Origin: a virus
Reading direction: 5' to 3' (one strand)
Virus record (IMG/VR): IMGVR_UViG_3300020180_000093
Coordinates: 1-29,519 of that record
DNA length: 29,519 bases
The position numbers and the translations under genes are program-made. Under the pieces are notes generated by a model. The model saw only the letters and a program-made list of their open reading frames with translations. It had not been told where the DNA came from and made no database searches. How positions within the stretch are numbered: position 1 is the first letter of the stretch; the number at the start of each line of letters is the position of its first letter. This document shows positions 1-5,923 of the stretch, piece by piece.

Positions 1-29
1 GCCTTTGGGAAATCAGCGAGGAATAATAA

Positions 30-227
30 ATGCCTCGCAAACCCGGTAGACGCAGCATATCCTTTGCTGTGACGGCAGAGCAGCTAGCCGCCGTCACAGC
101 CGAAGCCAGACGGCGCGATATCGATCTATCGCGGCTCATCCATCTGGTGTTAAGTGAAAGCGTGGAAGGGTACGACGCAGACGCAATCCCGCGGCGTGGA
201 ACGTATCCGAGAAATCCATCAAGCTAA
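30..227 (+). CDS. Small ribbon-helix-helix-like protein
   Basis: A 65-residue basic protein whose residues 8-45 (RSISFAVTAEQLAAVTAEAR, then RRRDIDLSRLIHLVLSESV) fit the CopG/Arc-type ribbon-helix-helix pattern: a short beta strand, a helix, a turn and a second helix. Such proteins are usually dimeric DNA-binding repressors, often of plasmids, phages or toxin-antitoxin loci. The ATG is preceded by GAGG about nine bases upstream. The last 15 residues look disordered. It is followed by the unknown gene at 290 on the same strand with a 62-base gap. The regulatory role is inferred from the fold pattern only; no partner toxin is visible. Confidence 0.5.
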   Translation: MPRKPGRRSISFAVTAEQLAAVTAEARRRDIDLSRLIHLVLSESVEGYDADAIPRRGTYPRNPSS

Positions 228-289
228 TCCGCCGCCGGACGGTTTTCCGGTACGAATGAAGGAAGCGCTCAGGGGGCGCACACAAAAAC

Positions 290-673
290 ATGAACAAAAA
301 CACCAAATACACAAACTTTGAACTCTTTGGGGAAGAAAAGACCCCCAAAGCCCACCGCGACGCGCTGGACGCATCGTTGAGTTACCACCTCGTGGAATCT
401 CTGGAAGCTATTCCAGAGGCAGAGGAAACCGAACGCGTTTCCGGAAACGCGTTTAACAGCCGGACAGTCCGGCGCTCCGTAGGCCGGACTGTCCTCGCCG
501 ACGGTGCCGTCGCAGTCGGCATAAGCCGGACGGTCATCAACTCCAACTCGTCCTCCCCGGACGGGAGGAGCGATTCCTCCTCCATGTCGTTCTATCTGCT
601 GCCCGGTCACCCTGACCGGAAGTACTGGGAGGAACTGAAGAAGGAGTACGCCTCCCTCTTAGTCTCGCGTTAA
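290..673 (+). CDS. Hypothetical protein with a palindrome-filled middle
   Basis: A 127-residue protein I do not recognise. The N-terminus (residues 1-48, acidic, with EEKTPKAHRDALDASLSYHL) and the C-terminus (FYLLPGHPDRKYWEELKKEY) look like normal folded protein. The middle (about 50-100) is Ser/Val/Gly/Arg-rich low-complexity sequence because the DNA there is a run of inverted repeats (see the repeat at 432-619). The frame stays open through all of them. A G-rich stretch 14 bases before the ATG is a weak ribosome site. It ends nine bases before a strong hairpin facing the convergent minus-strand genes. It may be an old gene that took up palindromic DNA without losing its frame. Confidence 0.45.
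   Translation: MNKNTKYTNFELFGEEKTPKAHRDALDASLSYHLVESLEAIPEAEETERVSGNAFNSRTVRRSVGRTVLADGAVAVGISRTVINSNSSSPDGRSDSSSMSFYLLPGHPDRKYWEELKKEYASLLVSR
432..619. repeat. Cluster of perfect inverted repeats
   Basis: At least six perfect short inverted repeats lie in under 200 bases. 432-453 is a continuous 22-base palindrome with arm AACGCGTTTCC. 459-473 is GCCGGAC-A-GTCCGGC. 462-473 pairs over 12 bases with 483-494. 499-512 is CGACGG-TG-CCGTCG. 551-557 pairs with 563-569, and 564-569 can instead pair with 575-580. 603-609 pairs with 613-619 around CCC. The decamer GCCGGACNGT occurs at 234, 459, 483 and 525. All but the copy at 234 lie inside a coding frame. Confidence 0.8.
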
Positions 674-681
674 CGCCGCCA

Positions 682-710
682 ACCCCCTCTCCATTCATTG
701 GAGAGGGGGT
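682..710. terminator. Strong hairpin between convergent genes
   Basis: ACCCCCTCTCC (682-692) pairs perfectly with GGAGAGGGGGT (700-710) over 11 bases with a seven-base loop. It sits between the stop of the plus-strand gene at 673 and the end of the minus-strand block at 732. It therefore looks like a two-way terminator, although neither side has a clear U-run; it could stop RNA decay or use another termination mode. Confidence 0.55.
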
Positions 711-731
711 CGGACGGTGAGGTTCTTACCC

Positions 732-956
732 TCACCCGATAACCAGCGCCAGCATTCCGTTTACCACCGCTAACACGACCCCTGCCCCGACAGTCAGCAG
801 ACCCCCGATAAACAAAAACCCGACGAAAGACAACACGCCTTCGCCGGGTTCACCGATGCCCGTCCATCCTGTTTCACTCGGTAATGGTTTCCATGTCGGC
901 CTAGTCACCGGATATTGGTCTTGGTGGCGGACTGATTGACGTGGGGTAGACGGCAT
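732..956 (-). CDS. Small membrane protein, last gene of the minus-strand block
   Basis: A 74-residue protein with a polar N-terminus and a hydrophobic C-terminal half (residues 41-74, VLSFVGFLFIGGLLTVGAGV followed by VLAVVNGMLALVIG), giving one or two membrane segments. Small size, position at the end of the tail block and neighbouring exported proteins would suit a holin-like or envelope role, but no family is recognised. The ATG at 956 has no visible ribosome site and overlaps the upstream gene by 56 bases. An in-frame GTG at 907, overlapping that gene's stop by only seven bases, would give a 58-residue product that is almost all membrane segment and is a credible alternative. Confidence 0.45.
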   Translation of the reverse strand: MPSTPRQSVRHQDQYPVTRPTWKPLPSETGWTGIGEPGEGVLSFVGFLFIGGLLTVGAGVVLAVVNGMLALVIG

Positions 957-1179
957 AACACGGTGCGCCGATCATCGAATAGTCAGGGGTATATCCATCT
1001 GGACACGTCCAGCCGCGAGGTAGGGTGGGCATCGCCGTAACCTCTGCTGTTGCGTCCATCGGTACAGACCGAGCGCGGGGCGTTGAGGTAGGGTCGATGA
1101 AACCCCACTGCGAGTCATTGATCGCCAGCGCTGCGCTGACGACCAAGAGAACAGCGATCAGGGCGAGAAAGACACGCAT
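901..1179 (-). CDS. Small exported or membrane-anchored protein
   Basis: A 92-residue protein with a clear N-terminal signal or signal anchor (MRVFLALIAVLLVVSAALA), then a soluble part with two cysteines (C59 in GWTCPDGYTPDYSMIGAPC, and C73) and a proline-rich end. The cysteine pair could form a disulphide outside the membrane. The start codon overlaps the previous stop by one base (TAATG), so it is translationally coupled to the exported protein upstream. No family is recognised; part of a four-gene envelope-type cassette with 732, 1179 and 1804. Confidence 0.55.
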   Translation of the reverse strand: MRVFLALIAVLLVVSAALAINDSQWGFIDPTSTPRARSVPMDATAEVTAMPTLPRGWTCPDGYTPDYSMIGAPCYAVYPTSISPPPRPISGD

Positions 1180-1802
1180 TATTCAGAGCCGTGTTTCGCC
1201 GGGTCGGGAGCGGCGGCGCGGTCAAAGTCGGGATCGCGCATACCCGCACTGCGTTTGCCCATGTCTTCGTAGTCGTAGTTTCGTCTGGCACCAATTACCA
1301 AATCTTTAACCGACAATCCGGTTGCAATTTGTGATTTAAGAAGTTCAAATTCACGATCAATCTTTGCCCACCGCGCATCATCATCAGCGGAGGGTGTCTT
1401 AGCGGCTTCCGCCTGGCGATAATCAATATACCGATCAGTCGCATTAATCAGTTTTTCGCGCCGCACAGGCGATAAGGTCACCGCGAAAGCAATAACTACA
1501 ATAATTGCAAATGCACCAAACACGATATAGGCGGTGCGGTTTTGTGCGGCTGCACTGTTGGAAAGGTCAGTCGCTAGATTAATCAGCAGATCGACCAGTT
1601 CAATATCCGGCGCGGGAGCAGTCTCGACGCTGATCACCTCTGGTGCAGTAACCGTCGCTTCGGGCACCGCCACCGCTTCATCAGATGGAAGGGTGACAAC
1701 TGGCTCGCTGGATGGGGTGACTTCCTGAGCAAAGGCGGGGGCGCACAGTGCCAGCGCCAACAATAAGACAAGGACAAAGGTAACGAAACGGGACACTTTC
1801 AT
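1179..1802 (-). CDS. Exported protein with signal peptide and internal membrane helix
   Basis: A 207-residue protein. Residues 1-26 form a textbook Sec signal (MKVSRFVTFVLVLLLALALC then APAFAQ, likely cut after AFA). A Val/Pro/Glu-rich spacer follows. A single membrane helix (AYIVFGAFAIIVVIAFAVTL) lies near residue 105, with a charged cytoplasmic part after it. I chose the ATG at 1802 because GGAGG lies five bases upstream, one base after the previous gene's TGA; the ATG at 1814 lies within that ribosome site. Signal plus one helix suggests a type I membrane protein. Spanin, holin or superinfection-exclusion roles are possible, but none is shown by a motif. Confidence 0.6.
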   Translation of the reverse strand: MKVSRFVTFVLVLLLALALCAPAFAQEVTPSSEPVVTLPSDEAVAVPEATVTAPEVISVETAPAPDIELVDLLINLATDLSNSAAAQNRTAYIVFGAFAIIVVIAFAVTLSPVRREKLINATDRYIDYRQAEAAKTPSADDDARWAKIDREFELLKSQIATGLSVKDLVIGARRNYDYEDMGKRSAGMRDPDFDRAAAPDPAKHGSE

Positions 1803-1803
1803 C

Positions 1804-2565
1804 TCAACCTCCAAGTAATTTAATAAGAGCAGAAATCAAACCACCGCTGACAAGACCGCCGACAGCAGCCGTCTTGGCATTGGATAAAGTCCACCTCAAC
1901 GGACGAACCAAAAATTGCACCACACGGTCACGTTCCGTTTTAAGAATATTGACATCCGTTTGGATGGTGGTAAGTTGGCTATGAACGATACTTACTTGAG
2001 TACCAACATTTGCTACAGTGCGATCCAGCCCCGCGAACATCATCTTGAGCGTGACGAACCCGGGTGTTGCTTCCATGTCGGTTGACCCAAAGATGAAATC
2101 CGTCATCTTTCGGTTGCGCGCATTCATATCATCCATGAACAGGTTGATGTCGCGTGTTTCAGCTTCGACATTATCCAGCCGCTCACCGTAGGTTCTCACT
2201 TGGTCATCGCGGCTGTTGATGACTTTCTCGAAAGAGCGCATCTGCAAGCCAAGCGATTCGTTCCCGGCTCTGATCGTTTCTTGCAAAGTCTTTTCCAAGT
2301 TGCGGATGTCATCGGCGACAGCTTGTTTGTGAGTCTTGAAGCGTGTCTCAATCGCATTGTCGGTGGCTTTACGTTCATCCAACCGAACCGTCTCCAGCGC
2401 TTCGCCCATCTCAGCGCGAGTCGGCACATTCGCAAGACGCTCGTCAATAGCCACAAGCTGCTGCTGGTTGTGCGCTGCTATTTCCTCACGGATGATACGC
2501 CTGAAATCCCCTTCACTCATTTGCGGTGGGGTGGGTGGCGCATCAGTAATCGGGTCAAGCGTCAT
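1804..2565 (-). CDS. Coiled-coil protein with C-terminal hydrophobic segment
   Basis: A 253-residue protein. The first 15 residues are proline-rich. Residues 18-215 are long charged helices with heptad-like spacing (for example ADDIRNLEKTLQETIRAGNE and later TQVSIVHSQLTTIQTDVNIL). The C-terminus (AAVGGLVSGGLISALIKLLG) is glycine-rich and hydrophobic, like a membrane tail. It may be a membrane-tethered coiled coil of the lysis/envelope cassette or a late virion accessory; no family is recognised. The ATG at 2565 is preceded in frame by a TTG. No ribosome site is visible, and the IS-like palindrome ends about 20 bases upstream, so the original leader may have been replaced. Confidence 0.6.
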   Translation of the reverse strand: MTLDPITDAPPTPPQMSEGDFRRIIREEIAAHNQQQLVAIDERLANVPTRAEMGEALETVRLDERKATDNAIETRFKTHKQAVADDIRNLEKTLQETIRAGNESLGLQMRSFEKVINSRDDQVRTYGERLDNVEAETRDINLFMDDMNARNRKMTDFIFGSTDMEATPGFVTLKMMFAGLDRTVANVGTQVSIVHSQLTTIQTDVNILKTERDRVVQFLVRPLRWTLSNAKTAAVGGLVSGGLISALIKLLGG

Positions 2566-2583
2566 CAAAATTGGTGCGAGATA

Positions 2584-2935
2584 CCCCTAGCTTTAGCTAT
2601 GGGGAGGTAAGCACCTTAATCCTTTCAATTCTGTCGGACAAGTATCCCCGAAGGGAAAGGGAGATTTGCAGTTACCTGCTGGCTCTCCCTCAAAGCCTCC
2701 TCCGCTTGCGCGGGGTAAAGTCTTCCTCGACAATGTTATGCGGTGGTTTTGTGTACACGACACTGGCTTAGACCCTCAACCTGTTTAATCGTGTACCGCA
2801 GCGTTCAGGGCTGGAACGTCACCCCAAAGTGCCTATCTATATTCACCGCTAACGTAGTTCCCCGAAGGGAACTGAGTCTGGTCAGCATGGCTTGTATTGC
2901 TACAAGCCCCTAGCTTTAGCTATGGGGTCGCTGAC
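2584..2935 (-). mobile_element. IS200/IS605-like terminal remnant without transposase
   Basis: The interval lacks a credible gene but is bounded by two direct copies of the imperfect palindrome CCCTAGCTTTAGCTATGGGG (2584-2604 and 2907-2927). Inside are two CCCCGAAGGGA hairpins (near 2645 and 2861). Palindromic ends of this kind, followed on the minus strand by a structured G+C-rich tract, resemble the right end and omega-RNA region of IS200/IS605 TnpB elements. Translating the minus strand over 2700-2810 gives only short pieces broken by stops, so any TnpB is absent or fully decayed. An unrelated structured RNA or palindromic mini-element is possible. Confidence 0.4.
2881..2935. repeat. Three-way-junction-like palindrome cluster
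   Basis: GTCAGC (2881-2886) pairs with GCTGAC (2930-2935) and encloses two further hairpins: CTTGTA/TACAAG (2891-2896 with 2901-2906, loop TTGC) and the palindrome at 2907-2927. The nested design resembles a subterminal DNA hairpin recognised in single strand by a Y1 transposase, or a folded RNA domain. Confidence 0.6.
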
Positions 2936-2966
2936 AAGAAACACCGTTGTCTATAGAATAAATGTT

Positions 2967-3001
2967 CATATATAGTGTAGCACGAAAAAGAAAGATGTAA
3001 A
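2967..3001 (-). promoter_or_regulatory. Minus-strand promoter before the non-coding element and envelope cassette
   Basis: Reading the minus strand, TTTACA (3001-2996) and TACACT (2979-2974) are separated by 16 bases, and TGC directly precedes the -10, giving an extended -10. The word GTGCTACACTAT is shared exactly with the capsid promoter at 19435. A LexA-box-like sequence GAATAAATGTTC (plus strand 2956-2967) covers the expected start point. It would drive the structured element and then the genes at 2565-732. Confidence 0.55.
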
Positions 3002-3045
3002 GTATATGGGTGAGTTATATCAATTCTAAATTAATAGGTCTGTGA

Positions 3046-3068
3046 GGGCATTACTAACGATAATGCCT
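3046..3068 (-). terminator. Hairpin after the last fibre gene
   Basis: GGCATTA (3047-3053) pairs with TAATGCC (3061-3067) with a seven-base loop, about 45 bases past the stop of the gene at 3112. There is no U-run, so termination is only suggested. The rest of 2936-3111 is A+T-rich and holds only the promoter described at 2967-3001. Confidence 0.35.
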
Positions 3069-3111
3069 ATTATCAGAGAGTAATTACGTTTGACATTAGA
3101 ACAGGCCGGAT

Positions 3112-4311
3112 TTAATATTTGTCGATTGTGCCGCGTCCGCCCATCTGGAAGTAGCTCACGCCATTGGTGGAGTAAGCGGTAGCCGTGCCGAAAGGCGATT
3201 GTTCTAGCAGATACATGGTCTTGCGTCCGACGGGTAGTTTGTCGATGTACTCAGCGCTAGATTGTCCGCCGCCCTTTGGTGATGCACCGTTAATATCGCT
3301 CTCATCTTGGTAAGCGCCAGCGCCAGGTCCGGGTACGCCGATGCCAACGTAATACAGTGAGTTGATGGCATACCCATCATGACGCAACTTGATCGTTGAT
3401 TCGCTCACACCGATGAGAACTTGAATTTGGCGAGTATCGTCGTTGTGCAGGGGTCGCCATGACGCAGTATTGACCGTCCACGAGTTGGGCCCGGGACTGA
3501 GTGCATACAGCCTGAGCTTCTTCTCGACCTGATTGTAGTAGTTGTAACACAAGGCGCGCTCATTGCTATCATAACACCGTCCGCTGACATCATCGCTACC
3601 AATATCCCCCAGATAGCGGCGAGTGGGATCACCTGATTTAACAAGCCAACCGTTTTGTTTTACAAGCGCCGTTGCGCGTGTCCCGGTGTCCGTCCATTGT
3701 TGGAGTTCGATGTCTACCGCGCTGCCCGTCCAGTAGGCATATACCGCCCACTGTCTCGATGTACCAGACGGGACGCTTTTAGAAATCTCACTAAAGGTAT
3801 ACAGTCCCCACGCGCCGCTGGAGTACAAGCCAATTTGAGCGCCCCTGTATGGGGCGTAATAGATGGTTGTGCCGAATGTGTTTGATACATTAACAGGTTC
3901 ACCGCTGGTAATCGTAAGGCGACCATCCACGATATGACCAGCGTTCAATCCTTCAGAGACAATCCAATCCGTGCCGTTACTAACAAGCGTTCGCCCCGCC
4001 GCGCCGGGTACGACACTGGACAATACGCCTGTAGCCGTTGTGACGGCGAGTAGGCCACTTGCCAAAGCTGCTAGAGCAAACTCGTTAGTTAATGCGCTGT
4101 TGGCTACCTGTGTAATGTAAGTTGCATTGACAGGTGCAGCGGCTGTCACAGCATTGACCAAAACCGGAAGGCGAAGCAGGTTTGAGAGATAATAATTCCC
4201 GGTATCCAACGCCCAGAAGCCATCATTAGGCACGTCGAACAGCGTAGGTAATTCCGATTGAAGCCCGATGCGGACGTGTCCTAAACCCGGATATTCCCAA
4301 TAATTTGTCAT
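3112..4311 (-). CDS. Tail fibre / tail tip protein
   Basis: A 399-residue virion protein. Residues 25-45 (VPNDGFWALDTGNYYLSNLL) match the start of the next gene upstream (its TYFATDTGNRYIA). An Ala/Val/Thr-rich stalk follows at 50-115. Then comes a domain beginning RLTITSGEPVNVSNTFGTTI with YYAPYRGAQIGLYSSGAW, a pattern frequent in phage tail proteins. The C-terminus is Gly/Tyr-rich beta sequence, ending GVSYFQMGGRGTIDKY, likely trimeric and receptor-facing. The start overlaps the upstream stop by four bases (ATGA). Last gene of the tail block; it probably binds the host surface. The receptor cannot be guessed. Confidence 0.65.
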   Translation of the reverse strand: MTNYWEYPGLGHVRIGLQSELPTLFDVPNDGFWALDTGNYYLSNLLRLPVLVNAVTAAAPVNATYITQVANSALTNEFALAALASGLLAVTTATGVLSSVVPGAAGRTLVSNGTDWIVSEGLNAGHIVDGRLTITSGEPVNVSNTFGTTIYYAPYRGAQIGLYSSGAWGLYTFSEISKSVPSGTSRQWAVYAYWTGSAVDIELQQWTDTGTRATALVKQNGWLVKSGDPTRRYLGDIGSDDVSGRCYDSNERALCYNYYNQVEKKLRLYALSPGPNSWTVNTASWRPLHNDDTRQIQVLIGVSESTIKLRHDGYAINSLYYVGIGVPGPGAGAYQDESDINGASPKGGGQSSAEYIDKLPVGRKTMYLLEQSPFGTATAYSTNGVSYFQMGGRGTIDKY

Positions 4312-5096
4312 GATGCAGCGATGACCGTCCAGTTATTGGCGGCGTTAACTGAGGGAGAGAGTGTCGCGCTGTTGGTGAGTAGTATCTCCCACTGCAAGTA
4401 ATCGGTGGCGGCGAGTGCGCCCTCCCACGCCCCATCTATCATCTCAGTTGTGGTCGTGGAGAAAGATCTACCATACAGCACTGACAGCGATGTGCCATTC
4501 TTGAGCAGACGAATTGTTACATCCGCAGTAGAATTTATGGTGATCGTGGAATAAAGGTTCATGGAGACGCGATACCGTCCAGCGGTAGCAATCGTCAGCC
4601 TAGAACGATCTGCGCTTGTCCAGAAATTGGCATCATCATAACTTTCAGTTGCCCAATCGATTACGGCGGAGACGCTGTACGTCGGTGTGCCATTGACTCC
4701 TTCAATCCGAGCGGAGGTCTTCGGTAGAGGCGCAGCCCACTTTACACCTGTAGCGGTTGTGCTATCGGCTAACAGCGTTTGATCGTTTGCCCCCACCGTA
4801 AGCAGTGTCGGAACACCACTCGCATTGGTGACCAGTATTTGACCCCTACTATTTGCTGGATCAATTAACCCGTAAGTTCCCGGCGCGGTACAAACAATGA
4901 GTTGCCCCGCTTCGGTTGGGGTTGGAATGGCACTGCTAAAGCTCACCCAATCGCCCGATGAGCTTGTACCCGTAGCGATGTATCTATTTCCGGTGTCAGT
5001 GGCGAAATAAGTCTGCCCCAAGTATGCGGGTGTGCCTTTAGCGGCATCCAGTCCCGATTGAAACCAAGTTGGAAAACTTCTTAAATCATTGCTCAT
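4308..5096 (-). CDS. Tail fibre protein with C1q/TNF-like C-terminal domain
   Basis: A 262-residue protein. The N-terminus carries a short motif shared with the 3112 gene (YLGQTYFATDTGNRYIATGT). The middle is repetitive and Thr/Ala-rich, as in fibre shafts (GQILVTNASGVPTLLTVGAN). The last 120 residues, from YSVSAVIDWATESYDDANFW through AGRYRVSMNLYSTITINSTA to the C-terminus, look like a jelly-roll C1q/TNF-type trimer head. I start at 5096, where ATG and the previous TGA overlap as ATGA with GGAG seven bases upstream; a start at 5108 would overlap further and lacks this signal. Role: host recognition, by inference from fold pattern and place. Confidence 0.65.
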   Translation of the reverse strand: MSNDLRSFPTWFQSGLDAAKGTPAYLGQTYFATDTGNRYIATGTSSSGDWVSFSSAIPTPTEAGQLIVCTAPGTYGLIDPANSRGQILVTNASGVPTLLTVGANDQTLLADSTTATGVKWAAPLPKTSARIEGVNGTPTYSVSAVIDWATESYDDANFWTSADRSRLTIATAGRYRVSMNLYSTITINSTADVTIRLLKNGTSLSVLYGRSFSTTTTEMIDGAWEGALAATDYLQWEILLTNSATLSPSVNAANNWTVIAAS

Positions 5097-5923
5097 AACC
5101 CACTCCATGTTACTACTTGGCTGTTAAATGTCACGACCTGTCCGCGATAGGTCACAATGTCGCTTGCCCCGCTGCCTGACTTGGCGAGGACTTCCTGTGC
5201 TGCCAGTACCTCATTAATGGTGATTGCCGTCATGCCGTTGTAGAGCTTGACCCACCCCGAAGCGAACCGCCCCGGCTGAACGGTTTTGATGAGATTCACA
5301 TTAAACACATCCTTCAGCGTCAAATTGGTGTTGAAGGTTGTCCCGGTGGTGTAATAGAGCGTCCCCGTTGCCGGGTCAATCTCGACCAGTATTCCCACAG
5401 CCAACCCAACAGTGACGGGGATATCGGCGGTAAAGTCTTTCGTGTCCCGGTTGAGGACAAGATAACGTAGGTTGCCCAGCGTGTACGCTGCCTCAGAGAC
5501 AATACAGCGCATGACGACTGGATACATCGGACGCAGCAGCCCTACATCGAATTGTGAAATGTTGATCGGGCGCTGTGGACGCACTGGTACACCTTCGCGG
5601 TAGAGCGCATCTTCTGGCGCGCGTCCGACGATGGTTAGCCCTTTGGCTGAAGGCTTGACCGAGACAAAGCAGTTTGGGACAATTTCCTCCGAAGTCAGCG
5701 ACACGTTAAGCGCGGGTATCGCTTCGCCGTCGAGCGAGTTAGATGTGTATGGACGCACCCACACCATGCCGGGGATTTCGGGATTAGGGACATAGACCTG
5801 AACAGTGCCATCCGTCAGCACTCGCCCAACACGATAGGTCTTTGCGGTTTCAATATGCGTCGACCAAGTGTCGCGGGCGGCGACGTACATCTCTTGCAGG
5901 TCGCTTTCATTTAGAATACTCAT
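5093..5923 (-). CDS. Tail tip structural protein
   Basis: A 276-residue protein of mostly beta-strand character (GRVLTDGTVQVYVPNPEIPG, SLTSEEIVPNCFVSVKPSAK). It ends with a small repeat-like tail, TYRGQVVTFNSQVVTWSGL. No named family is recognised. It lies between the large hub protein and the fibres, with ATGA overlaps on both sides, so it is co-translated with them and most likely a tip or baseplate component. The start at 5923 is chosen because it forms ATGA with the hub gene's stop; the longer frame from 5989 would put 22 extra basic residues inside the hub gene. Confidence 0.55.
   Translation of the reverse strand: MSILNESDLQEMYVAARDTWSTHIETAKTYRVGRVLTDGTVQVYVPNPEIPGMVWVRPYTSNSLDGEAIPALNVSLTSEEIVPNCFVSVKPSAKGLTIVGRAPEDALYREGVPVRPQRPINISQFDVGLLRPMYPVVMRCIVSEAAYTLGNLRYLVLNRDTKDFTADIPVTVGLAVGILVEIDPATGTLYYTTGTTFNTNLTLKDVFNVNLIKTVQPGRFASGWVKLYNGMTAITINEVLAAQEVLAKSGSGASDIVTYRGQVVTFNSQVVTWSGL

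Noticed and set aside
269-610. 113-residue minus-strand frame opposite the palindrome-rich gene
   Set aside because: The palindromes keep several frames open; the plus-strand frame has better ends and a terminator in the right place.
2200-2610. 136-residue plus-strand frame over the coiled-coil gene
   Set aside because: It crosses into the palindromic interval, lacks a ribosome site and is antisense to a better gene.
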